From Eubacterium xylanophilum ATCC 35991 (GTDB taxonomy: Bacteria; Bacillota; Clostridia; Lachnospirales; Lachnospiraceae): a stretch of DNA of 64,000 bases. Shown here in pieces: positions 1-7,651 of this stretch. The DNA lies in contig NZ_JAEB01000015.1 in the NCBI RefSeq assembly GCF_000518685.1, forward strand, positions 1 through 64,000. The letters are read 5' to 3'. A program made the translations under genes and the position numbers. How positions within the stretch are numbered: the first letter of the stretch is position 1; the number at the start of each line of letters is the position of its first letter. Below the pieces are notes generated by a model. The model was not told the origin of the DNA and did no database searches. It saw only the letters and a list, made by a program, of their open reading frames with translations.

Positions 1-332
1 AATTAAAATGTTTGATTCTGCCAAGATATTTGCTTGGCTAATCCGTTCAGTAAGCATCGTACATAGTACGAGTTGTTTACTTGGTGTTTCGTTCACGAAA
101 CGTTAATGAATAATTCAAAAGAATTTCAGGAAACTAATCTTACCCGTTCTCACTAATGAGAACTTGTCATAAGTTTGTAGTTTCTGAAAATTCGTTAAGG
201 CCATTCTTGCCTTTTTTATTTTGAATTTTCAGGGTTGTTTCACTGTTCAATTATCAAGGTTCTCTGCTGTGCAAAATTTATTTTGTTTGCGTCAGCGAAT
301 ACTATCTTATCAAAGTTTTACTCAGATGTCAA
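1..332 (-). promoter_or_regulatory. rRNA operon promoter and 16S leader
   Basis: On the minus strand a near-perfect promoter, TTGACA (332-327), 17-base spacer, TAAGAT (309-304), follows an A-rich UP-like stretch. Downstream is a leader with the phrase GAACCTTGATAATTGAAC, typical of Firmicutes rrn leaders, several short hairpins, and finally CATTTTAATT, which normally abuts the 16S start. I infer that a 16S gene begins just outside the window at its left edge and reads leftward. No mature rRNA is visible here. The short open frame on the plus strand at 235-429 lies inside this leader and is not a gene. Confidence 0.82.
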
Positions 333-378
333 CACTTTTTTCGAATTTTTTTTTAAAAATTTAAACTTTTTTCTTTTG

Positions 379-437
379 CCACTATATATCGGGGTTTTTC
401 ACCCCGATAAACACAAGACTTACTTATGATATAGTGG
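379..437. terminator. hairpin between Na/Pi transporter gene and rrn promoter
   Basis: An inner stem ATCGGGG/CCCCGAT (388-394 with 402-408) lies inside a wider inverted repeat CCACTATAT/ATATAGTGG (379-387 with 429-437). It follows the stop of the minus-strand transporter gene and precedes the rrn promoter, so a transcription stop is the likely role. There is no clean U tract on either strand, so this is only a probable terminator. Confidence 0.4.
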
Positions 438-452
438 GAATATTTTTAAGAT

Positions 453-2333
453 TTATTCTTTTTCTTTCTTTTTTTTCTTCTTTTTTGCGCCAGATTTTTT
501 TGAGGACTTTTCAACTGGCGGAACATTTTCCTCATCAGAATTGTCATTATATGAAATGATAGGATCAATATATTTGCCAGAATAATATTCCTGTAATGCC
601 TTTGTCTCCTCAGAGTTCATATCAGACATATGTCCATGCATCTCGTCGAAATCGCTGTCCGCCTTAACTCTTTTTACTACGTGCATGGCAATATTTGCTG
701 AGTGTGCCGCAATTCGCTCGTAACTATTAGTGATATCAAATAGCATTGCTCCGCCCTCGACGCCACATTTTCCATCTTGGAGACGCTCGATATGATTGGT
801 CTTAATGATTTCCTTCAATTTGTTAATCGTATTTGATAGGATCTCCACTCTTACTGCCTTATCTCCATCACTTTCGGCAAAAGAAGTTATCGCTGTTTGA
901 AGAGTATACTTGGCTGCTTTGCGCATCTTCTCAAGCTCATCCTCGCCGGCCTGAGAGAATGTTATCTTATCTTCATTGATACTTCTTGCAACATAAGCAA
1001 TATTCATACAGTAGTCTCCGATTCGCTCAAAATCTCCTATGGAGTTGAGGATTTCCGACACCTGCAGCTTATCATCAGCAGTAAGTCGCTTTCTGTCAAT
1101 TCTAACTATATAAGAAGATAATGCTGTCTCACATCTGTCGACAAAATTTTCATTCTCTTCTAATTTGGAGAATACAGATGAATCATAGTTATGGATAAGC
1201 TCCGTGGCTATTCTGAAGTTCTCAAGAATCTTCTCGCTCATGACATTGATTACATCAGCACACTGCTTGAGAGCGATTCCAGGCGTCTTGAGAAGCATAG
1301 AATCGAGTTTTTGAAGCTCATTATCCCCTGGAGTAGCATCTGAATCCTTCAGCATTTTTCCGGTGAGCTTCGCCACTTTACCGGAAAATGGAAGTAACAC
1401 AATACTCATAATTAGGTTAAATGCTAGGTGCACATTGGCGATATCTCCACGGTTTACCACATTGGAAAACTGCGGAATACCTACAGTATAGTAGATACCA
1501 TATATAATCAGTGAGTAGACCACTGCACCAATAATATTAAATATAAGGTATGATGCCGAAACACGCTTAGCCTTCTTGTTTGCCCCGATTCCTCCGAGAA
1601 TAATCGTAAAGCACTTTCCGATATTCTGACCTATAATGATTGGCACTGCAATTCCATATGTAACACTACCTGTCGCAGACAAAGCCTGCAGTATACCCAC
1701 AGATGCACTTGAACTCTGGATAATTGCCGTCAATATAGTTCCTGTGAGGATTCCCACAAGCGGATTCTCAAAAGAAGTAAAGAAGTTTCTGAATGTCTCA
1801 GACTCCTTCAACGGCGCAAAAACCTCCTCCATTATGGTCATTCCATAAAAGAGAATTCCAAGACCGATAAGGATTCCCGCGACATCTCGCATCTTCCTTT
1901 TTTTCTTTGAGAAGAACATAACTGCACCAGCAGTGATAAGCATAGGTGCAAAAGACGATGGCTTCAACAACTGCAATATGATTGTACCCGATCCAAGGTC
2001 TCCCAGACGCAGAATTTGAGCCGTAACGGTACTTCCAACATTTGCCCCGAACACTACCGGTATCGATTGGCTAAGAGTCATAATTCCGGCATTTACGAAG
2101 CCTATAAGCATGATTGTCGTCGCAGCTGAACTCTGGATAATTCCGGTTACACCGGTTCCCAAGGCCCATCCCTTGATGGCGCCCACACCTTTCTTCTTAC
2201 TTGTTGTAAGCGTCTCCAATATTTTCTCGAGTCCTGATCCGGCTAGCTTTTCAAGAGAACTCCCCATCAGAGACATTCCGAATAAAAATAGTCCTACGCC
2301 TCCAAACAATCGAATAATCGAAATTACGTTCAT
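453..2333 (-). CDS. Na/Pi cotransporter family protein with PhoU-like tail
   Basis: A 626-residue membrane protein that probably couples sodium to phosphate movement across the cytoplasmic membrane. The N-terminal half has two Na/Pi-cotransporter repeats, each with a Q-S-S-[AS] signature (QSSAATTIM near residue 68 and QSSSASVGIL near residue 207). The C-terminal 200 residues are helical and PhoU-like, and the protein ends in a lysine-rich tail. This matches the NptA/YjbB-PhoU fusion architecture. It is the last gene of a four-gene minus-strand operon with a YitT protein, a peroxiredoxin and a phosphatase. The link to the redox gene is contextual only. Confidence 0.9.
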   Translation of the reverse strand: MNVISIIRLFGGVGLFLFGMSLMGSSLEKLAGSGLEKILETLTTSKKKGVGAIKGWALGTGVTGIIQSSAATTIMLIGFVNAGIMTLSQSIPVVFGANVGSTVTAQILRLGDLGSGTIILQLLKPSSFAPMLITAGAVMFFSKKKRKMRDVAGILIGLGILFYGMTIMEEVFAPLKESETFRNFFTSFENPLVGILTGTILTAIIQSSSASVGILQALSATGSVTYGIAVPIIIGQNIGKCFTIILGGIGANKKAKRVSASYLIFNIIGAVVYSLIIYGIYYTVGIPQFSNVVNRGDIANVHLAFNLIMSIVLLPFSGKVAKLTGKMLKDSDATPGDNELQKLDSMLLKTPGIALKQCADVINVMSEKILENFRIATELIHNYDSSVFSKLEENENFVDRCETALSSYIVRIDRKRLTADDKLQVSEILNSIGDFERIGDYCMNIAYVARSINEDKITFSQAGEDELEKMRKAAKYTLQTAITSFAESDGDKAVRVEILSNTINKLKEIIKTNHIERLQDGKCGVEGGAMLFDITNSYERIAAHSANIAMHVVKRVKADSDFDEMHGHMSDMNSEETKALQEYYSGKYIDPIISYNDNSDEENVPPVEKSSKKSGAKKKKKKKEKE

Positions 2334-2375
2334 TAATTTTCATTTCCTCCTGTTAATCTTCTTCTTGTTTGTTTA

Positions 2376-3227
2376 TTATTGAGTCAGAGTGCTGGATTTC
2401 ACATGGTTTCCAACTATCTCTGTGACATCTGAAATTGTCGTAAAAGTACTTCCATTTACCTGTTTTATCAATTTTTTCAATTCATATATCTCCGCTCTCG
2501 TCACGACACAGTAGAGAATTGTCTTCTTCTCCTGACTCACGTGTCCCTCGCCTTTGATATATGTTACTGTTCGTCCCAACTTCTCAAATATAAGATTGGC
2601 CATCTCTTCGCCACTCTCCGTAATAATCATAACGGATTTTGCACTGTCTAGACCCGTCTCCACAATATCTATAACCTTAGATGTAACAAAATACATAAGC
2701 AGAGAATACATACCTCTGTCGAGCCCGAATACTATCGCCGCTATGGAATATACCAAAACATTTACATATAATATGATATTTCCTGTTGAAATTCCAAATC
2801 TTCTCGCCAGGATAATAGCCACAATCTCGGTCCCATCGATACATCCTCCACCTCGAAGAACCATTCCGACACCGATTCCAAGCATTATTCCACCGTATAT
2901 AACTGCCAACAGAGATTCATCGGTTACTTTGTCAAATCTCTCAAATACACCTGCTGCCGCAGAAAAAACTAACACGGCAACTATGAATTTCACGATTACA
3001 CTTTTGCCTATTTCTCTATATCCTATAATCATAAACGGAATATTTAACACCGCAATCACTGCCGGTAAATACATCTTAAAGACATGTACTATAACCATGC
3101 TAATTCCCGTTACTCCGCCATCTAAAAGGTTATTGGGTGCCAGAAATTCCTCCAGAGAAAAGGCAGCCAGTATCGCTCCGACCACTACTAAAATCCAAGA
3201 TTTTACTGTCTCATTGTTTTTTTTCAA
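2376..3227 (-). CDS. YitT family membrane protein
   Basis: A 283-residue protein with five or six hydrophobic segments in the first ~190 residues (DUF161, YitT_membrane) and a soluble C-terminal DUF2179 domain (about residues 200-275, with the run VTYIKGEGHVSQEKKT). Members of this family are common in Firmicutes. Their substrate is generally unknown. It lies 10 bp downstream of the peroxiredoxin gene and 42 bp upstream of the Na/Pi transporter gene in the same direction, so co-transcription is likely. Confidence 0.88.
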   Translation of the reverse strand: MKKNNETVKSWILVVVGAILAAFSLEEFLAPNNLLDGGVTGISMVIVHVFKMYLPAVIAVLNIPFMIIGYREIGKSVIVKFIVAVLVFSAAAGVFERFDKVTDESLLAVIYGGIMLGIGVGMVLRGGGCIDGTEIVAIILARRFGISTGNIILYVNVLVYSIAAIVFGLDRGMYSLLMYFVTSKVIDIVETGLDSAKSVMIITESGEEMANLIFEKLGRTVTYIKGEGHVSQEKKTILYCVVTRAEIYELKKLIKQVNGSTFTTISDVTEIVGNHVKSSTLTQ

Positions 3228-3237
3228 ATCATTCTCC

Positions 3238-3918
3238 TTATATCTTTTTCATTGTCAAGTACCAATCCAGGCTGCGAAGATTACCATCCTGACTGTTTAG
3301 GCGCTCATCAGCTTCATCCAATGTGAGCGGGGCTCCCATAACCACTTCGTCTCCTGGCTTCCAATCAGCCGGCGTACTTACATTTTCCTCATCATGTAGC
3401 TGGAGCGACTGCAGAATTCTAAGAATCTCAGGCAGATTTCTTCCCGTGCTCATAGGATAATATAGAATTGTCCTAATTACTCCTTCTGGATCTATGATAA
3501 ACACAGCTCTAACTGTCTGAGTTCTAGCTACTGTCTGAATCATTCCGTACTTTTTCGCAACATCCATGCTGATGTCTGCGATAATAGGAAATGATACTTC
3601 CACTTTTCCCTCTCCGTAGAGGTCGATATTTTCAACACTCCTTGCCCAAGCAAGATGTGAGTGAAGTGAATCGATAGACAACCCTATGAGCTTGGTATTT
3701 ATCTTCTCAAACTCACCGGCCAGCTTGGAAAAACCTATAAATTCAGTCGTGCAAACTGGCGTAAAATCAGCCGGATGTGAGAAAAGTACTACCCAAGATC
3801 CACTGTAGTCTTGCGGAAAATTTACCTTTCCCTTTGTCGTCATCGCGCGAAATTCGGGCGCTTTGTCACCAATCATAGGCATTGGATTGTACCCAACTTC
3901 TCCTTCGTTATTCATCAT
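3238..3918 (-). CDS. 1-Cys peroxiredoxin (Prx6/AhpC-TSA family)
   Basis: Reduces peroxides in the cytoplasm through one peroxidatic cysteine in the motif PADFTPVCTTEF (Cys56 from the first Met). This is the only cysteine in the protein, and a long C-terminal region with DWKPGDEV is present; both are typical of Prx6-type 1-Cys enzymes of about 220 residues. Two adjacent ATG codons are possible. GGAGG spacing favours the second (3915), and the first overlaps the stop of the upstream phosphatase gene in an ATGA arrangement, so translation is probably coupled. Confidence 0.92.
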   Translation of the reverse strand: MMNNEGEVGYNPMPMIGDKAPEFRAMTTKGKVNFPQDYSGSWVVLFSHPADFTPVCTTEFIGFSKLAGEFEKINTKLIGLSIDSLHSHLAWARSVENIDLYGEGKVEVSFPIIADISMDVAKKYGMIQTVARTQTVRAVFIIDPEGVIRTILYYPMSTGRNLPEILRILQSLQLHDEENVSTPADWKPGDEVVMGAPLTLDEADERLNSQDGNLRSLDWYLTMKKI

Positions 3919-4736
3919 TCTTCCTCCAAATACTTCTCTTGCAACTCAGCAATTATCTCATCTGTTGCGCCAAAATTCTCCTTAATATAGCCAACAACAG
4001 ATCCACATTGCTCTTTCATAAACTCAACTAATCTCTTCATATAATCTATATTTACTTGATCAAGTGCCGACATATACTTATCTATATCAGCGCCCTCCCC
4101 AAGCATATTTCTCAATTCTTTCTTCTCTTTCACAATGATATCTTTATTATAAACATTAGTTAATAGATAATCATCGAAAATAGTCTGCTCATCAACTCCC
4201 AAAATACTAAGAACTATAAGAGCAGCAATCCCTGTTCTATCCTTACCTTGAGTGCAATGAAATAGGATGGCCTCATCCTTCGGTTGACCAACTAAAAGTC
4301 TGATAAACTCTGTATATCCAGCCTTACCTGTCTCAGATGAAACCATATTTACATAGAGTTCCTCCGATACTATACCTCTGTCCACAGCAGCAAGAATAAT
4401 CTTGTATTTTGACTCTTCGTTGTATGATATATCAAGCTTTGCAACCTTGGTTTTGGGAATCACTGTACTATCAAGAATAGAAATGTGATTAACCTCTACA
4501 CCATCAATATTTACAATAGGACTTCTGTCTCTCTCATAATCAGATCTAAAATCTACTACTGTAGAAAGACTGTATTTTCTCCTCAGAACATTTTTATCTT
4601 CATCTGATACCTTGGTTATATCAGCTGTCCTTAAAAGAAGATTTCTCTTTACCAATCTACCATCCCGTGTCTTGTATCCGCCAAGTTCTCTGGCATTTCC
4701 CACACTCTTTAAATCCAATTCGTGAGGTTTATTCAT
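3915..4736 (-). CDS. tyrosine-protein phosphatase (Y_phosphatase3 type)
   Basis: A 273-residue protein whose active-site loop HCTQGKDRTG fits the C-x5-R signature of protein tyrosine or lipid phosphatases of the DUF/Y_phosphatase3 family. The N-terminal motif SVGNARELGGYKTRDG (N-x-R-D/E-x-G-G) is also diagnostic of that family. The start at 4736 is preferred because GGAGAGG sits 8 bases upstream. The longer reading to 4784 has no ribosome site. First gene of the operon that continues into peroxiredoxin, YitT and Na/Pi transporter. The substrate is unknown. Confidence 0.88.
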   Translation of the reverse strand: MNKPHELDLKSVGNARELGGYKTRDGRLVKRNLLLRTADITKVSDEDKNVLRRKYSLSTVVDFRSDYERDRSPIVNIDGVEVNHISILDSTVIPKTKVAKLDISYNEESKYKIILAAVDRGIVSEELYVNMVSSETGKAGYTEFIRLLVGQPKDEAILFHCTQGKDRTGIAALIVLSILGVDEQTIFDDYLLTNVYNKDIIVKEKKELRNMLGEGADIDKYMSALDQVNIDYMKRLVEFMKEQCGSVVGYIKENFGATDEIIAELQEKYLEEE

Positions 4737-4793
4737 AAACGCATCCTCTCCAATACTTTCATCTAACAAAAAAATACATAACAAACCGATTTA

Positions 4794-4822
4794 ATCATAT
4801 CATGAAAAAAAAGAGAATGCAA
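4794..4822 (-). promoter_or_regulatory. promoter of phosphatase-peroxiredoxin operon
   Basis: Minus strand TTGCAT (4822-4817), 17-base spacer, TATGAT (4799-4794), about 60 bases upstream of the phosphatase start. Confidence 0.6.
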
Positions 4823-4845
4823 TAAAAATATATTTGGAGATTTTC

Positions 4846-4875
4846 TTGACGAGTTCCATCTGCATACTGTATTAT
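4846..4875 (+). promoter_or_regulatory. promoter of lipoprotein gene
   Basis: Plus strand TTGACG (4846-4851) and TATTAT (4870-4875), spacer 18, about 40 bases before the lipoprotein start. It is divergent from the phosphatase promoter. Confidence 0.55.
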
Positions 4876-4915
4876 AGGTATATAAATATTCAATTTAAGA
4901 AAGAGGATGGTTATA

Positions 4916-5410
4916 TTGAAGAAACATATTATGGCGCTTATGCTTGCTACATCACTTGTACTAACTGCTTGTGGTGGCACGGAGAGTAAACCAAAAGTTG
5001 AAGTTGATCCGAACCTTGGCGCAGGGATGACCGACGCTCAAAAGGAGAAAAATGACAGAGATATTCTCGATAAAGTCATGAAGGCAACCCAATCAGCAGT
5101 CAAGGAATCCGGATTTAATAAGACATTTGAGATTAAGATAATCGACGGCGAGACAAAGGTTGTTTGCCAGGGATCATCTGATTCAGAGAATGAAGCTCTT
5201 GTATCTGCATTAGCAAAGAATCTGGGAATTTCCGAAAGCGATATCTACAATGAAACAGCCGGAAAGCTCTGTATGGATTCAACTAAGGGCAAGGGAATAA
5301 CAGCTTCATCTATGTTCAGCGACACAGGAACACCTACTGTACTTGTTTTTGCTGCCGGCAATAAGAAAATCTCATCAACAACTATGGCAACAGCTGTAAA
5401 TAATTATTAA
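4916..5410 (+). CDS. small lipoprotein of unknown function
   Basis: A 164-residue secreted lipoprotein. The N-terminus has lysines, a hydrophobic stretch and the lipobox L-T-A-C-G-G, so the mature protein should be anchored to the outer face of the membrane through its first cysteine. The remainder is soluble and mixed alpha/beta (charged segment MTDAQKEKNDRDILDKVM, then a C-terminal half rich in Ser, Thr and Gly). I do not recognise the family. The TTG at 4916 is favoured because AAGAGG lies 9 bases upstream; the ATG at 4907 overlaps that ribosome site. Monocistronic, ended by repeat hairpins and a bidirectional terminator. Confidence 0.72.
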   Translation: MKKHIMALMLATSLVLTACGGTESKPKVEVDPNLGAGMTDAQKEKNDRDILDKVMKATQSAVKESGFNKTFEIKIIDGETKVVCQGSSDSENEALVSALAKNLGISESDIYNETAGKLCMDSTKGKGITASSMFSDTGTPTVLVFAAGNKKISSTTMATAVNNY

Positions 5411-5412
5411 TT

Positions 5413-5454
5413 GTCTTACAAGCTATGCTTGTAAGACCAGCATTATGCGTTTCG
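5413..5454 (+). repeat. dispersed hairpin repeat, copy 1
   Basis: Stem GTCTTACAAGC, loop TAT, stem GCTTGTAAGAC (5413-5437), then the tail CAGCATTATGCGTTTC. It lies 3 bases after the lipoprotein stop. Same family as nine other copies in this window. Confidence 0.85.
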
Positions 5455-5461
5455 ATTAAAT

Positions 5462-5520
5462 GTCTTACGACCGTAGGGAGTAAGACCAGCAGTATGCGAT
5501 TCGATTAAATATGCGTTTCC
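5462..5520 (+). repeat. dispersed hairpin repeat, copy 2 plus a partial tail
   Basis: Hairpin 5462-5486 (GTCTTAC, GA, CC, loop GTA, GG, GA, GTAAGAC) with tail CAGCAGTATGCGATTC to 5502. A further truncated tail ATGCGTTTCC is at 5511-5520. The inner stem is CC/GG flanked by tandem G-A mismatches, unlike copy 1, where it is fully paired. Confidence 0.85.
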
Positions 5521-5531
5521 TAAAAAGCAAG

Positions 5532-5557
5532 GCTCACATCATAAGATGTGAGCTTTT
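5532..5557. terminator. bidirectional terminator
   Basis: Perfect 9-bp stem GCTCACATC/GATGTGAGC with loop ATAA, followed by TTTTCTATAC on the plus strand and CTTGCTTTTT on the minus strand. It separates the convergent lipoprotein and histidine kinase genes. Confidence 0.85.
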
Positions 5558-6871
5558 CTATACTTTTCGCAATATTAATTCAACTACAAACCCATCAGAA
5601 TTATAGTATTCCATACCTCCACCCTGTTTCTCCATATATAGCTTCACCAGATAAAGGCCAAGTCCATACCCATCTTTCTCACCCTTGTTTTTCCCTCTGT
5701 AGTATTTCTCTGTGAGAAGAGGCATTTCTCTGTCAGAGACACCCGGTCCCCTGTCGCTAATAATAATCTTTATAAAGCCTCGATCCCTGCCATCTATAAC
5801 TTCACTGCTCTCAGCAAATTCCACCATAATATCAGTTCCCGCGTATTTATAAGAATTATTAATTACATTATCAATTGCCTGTTCTAATCTGAGTTTATCT
5901 GCGTAAACAAGGCATCTTCTGATATGATTTTTGAGAATAATATTCCCATATCCTGTTGTATTTTTAATCAATTTCTCTATCTCAATGGTGTCTAATTCTC
6001 GCGGTTCTACCTTAAGCTCATCGACTTCATCCATATTTACATGCAGAACATTTTCAACCAGCTTTATGATTGTCTCCGACTTATTGGCGATGAATCCGAG
6101 CTTTTCTAAGCCGGCTTTTACTTCATCTATTTCTTCCTTGTCGCCGTTCTCCTCTTCCAGCTTTGCAAGCTTGTTCTGATATTGCATCTGCATTACTTCG
6201 CATGTGGCCTCGATGGTTGCAATCGGGGTTTTAATATCATGACTTAACTCCGATACCAGCTCCGCCTTTGCTGCATTTGCCGCCATCTCTTCTTTTTTGG
6301 CCTGCTTAAGGCTCTCTCGCATCATATCAAATGACTCTGTAAAGCGTTCGAAGAGATTAGTGCGCCGCATGGGAAGTTGTAAGTCCAGCTTTCCCTTGGC
6401 AATTTCCTCCGCATATCTATCAATCTCCTTTATAGGTGCCACAATAGCTAGGTAATATACAATTATAAGTATATATCCCAAGACAAATACCATTGCCCAA
6501 AATATAAAGGAATCATATAAAATCTTATCTCTAAACCTCAAATAATCATCAGTTTTGTCGTCCCAAACTATCTTCCCCATATAATTTCCATTCGGAGAAA
6601 AGTCAAGCACGAGCGAACTATTTTCATAGTACTTTGATATTCTAGCCTCCACGAGTTCCTTGGTCATAATTATCTTACAGTGATATTTTTCTTCAATTTG
6701 TGGGATATTTACGCCCTTGTTGTACTCGCTATATATATTATATAATTGATCATTATACTTAGTTAAGTCCCTTCCCTTGTAGGTTTGCTCCTTATGCGTG
6801 AAGAAAAATATTCCCAGACACGCACATGCAAATAAAGTATAAACAATTATTATTTTAACTATCTGCTTCAA
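5558..6871 (-). CDS. sensor histidine kinase
   Basis: A 437-residue membrane kinase. It has a first transmembrane segment at about residues 5-24, an extracytoplasmic loop of roughly 95 residues, a second segment near residues 120-142, then HAMP-like, HisKA (ELSHDIKTP, phospho-acceptor His near residue 210) and HATPase_c regions with N box NVINNSYKYA, G1 DRGPGV and G2 GYGLGLYL. It overlaps the end of the response-regulator gene by 17 bp and lies downstream of an ABC transporter pair in the same direction. I infer that it senses a signal linked to that transporter, for example a peptide or a cell-envelope stress. The ligand is not visible from sequence. Confidence 0.92.
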   Translation of the reverse strand: MKQIVKIIIVYTLFACACLGIFFFTHKEQTYKGRDLTKYNDQLYNIYSEYNKGVNIPQIEEKYHCKIIMTKELVEARISKYYENSSLVLDFSPNGNYMGKIVWDDKTDDYLRFRDKILYDSFIFWAMVFVLGYILIIVYYLAIVAPIKEIDRYAEEIAKGKLDLQLPMRRTNLFERFTESFDMMRESLKQAKKEEMAANAAKAELVSELSHDIKTPIATIEATCEVMQMQYQNKLAKLEEENGDKEEIDEVKAGLEKLGFIANKSETIIKLVENVLHVNMDEVDELKVEPRELDTIEIEKLIKNTTGYGNIILKNHIRRCLVYADKLRLEQAIDNVINNSYKYAGTDIMVEFAESSEVIDGRDRGFIKIIISDRGPGVSDREMPLLTEKYYRGKNKGEKDGYGLGLYLVKLYMEKQGGGMEYYNSDGFVVELILRKV

Positions 6872-7571
6872 TATTATTCTCCAAATCTAACATGTACCCC
6901 GTTCCCCAAACTGTCTTGATTAGCTTTGGTTTGTTGGGATTTTCTTCAAGTTTCTCCCGAAGTTTTCTTATATGAACATTTAATGTCCCATCCCCATAGA
7001 AAGCATCTCCCCACACTTCCTCAAACAGAGCTTCCTTCTTCACAATAGAGTTTTTGTGATTATAGAGACACTTTATGAGATCGAATTCCTTGGCCTTCAA
7101 CTGAATCTGCTCCCCATCCCTTATAACAGACATAGTCGTTTCATCAATGTAAAATCTTCCGCTCTCAATCATTTCTCTCGAATTTTTCTCACCTGCTGCC
7201 CTCAGTTGTTCTATTCGCCTCAAATTCACCTTTACCTTGGCTAATAGAACTGACAGGCTATAGGGTTTCTTAACGTAGTCATCCCCGCCTATACTGAGTG
7301 CAATCAGCACATCATCATCGCTCTGCCTTGCGCTGATAAAGAGAATTGGAATCTGCATATCCTCTCTGACGCGCTTACATACATCAAACCCCGAATTATC
7401 TCCGAGGTTGATGTCAAGTAATATTAAATCTACACTATTGTTATCAAGAAAGCTATAACATTCTTCTGCCGACTCCACATATGCTGTGGTAACACCGAAC
7501 ATTTGAAAGTACTCTGCTGTCATCTTCGATAATTCTTTCTCATCATCGACAATTAAACAATTGTAATGCAA
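6855..7571 (-). CDS. response regulator, OmpR/PhoB type
   Basis: A 238-residue DNA-binding regulator. The receiver domain (residues 1-120) has the acidic pair in LIVDDE, phospho-acceptor Asp in LILLDINLGD and Lys in DDYVKKPY. The C-terminal winged helix (about 135-230) ends with VWGTGYML. The start is TTG at 7571, because GGAGGAG lies 6 bases upstream at 7584-7578; an ATG at 7592 would place that site inside the gene. It is partnered with the overlapping histidine kinase gene. TTAAGA direct repeats upstream of the ABC genes (10898-10947) are candidate targets. Confidence 0.93.
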   Translation of the reverse strand: MHYNCLIVDDEKELSKMTAEYFQMFGVTTAYVESAEECYSFLDNNSVDLILLDINLGDNSGFDVCKRVREDMQIPILFISARQSDDDVLIALSIGGDDYVKKPYSLSVLLAKVKVNLRRIEQLRAAGEKNSREMIESGRFYIDETTMSVIRDGEQIQLKAKEFDLIKCLYNHKNSIVKKEALFEEVWGDAFYGDGTLNVHIRKLREKLEENPNKPKLIKTVWGTGYMLDLENNIEADS

Positions 7572-7651
7572 TCCTATCTCCTCCAAAAACATTCTTCATA
7601 TTACTATATTATAACAACTATACAGTAATGTAAAGTGTCTTTGCTCTGCGA

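Noticed and set aside
235-429. 64-residue open frame on the plus strand at the left edge
   Set aside because: It is antisense to the rrn promoter and leader and has low-complexity Phe/Leu content and no ribosome site.
7571-7592. Start of the response regulator at ATG 7592
   Set aside because: This would place the strong GGAGGAG ribosome site inside the gene. TTG at 7571 has correct spacing and begins with the family-typical HYNCLIVDDE.
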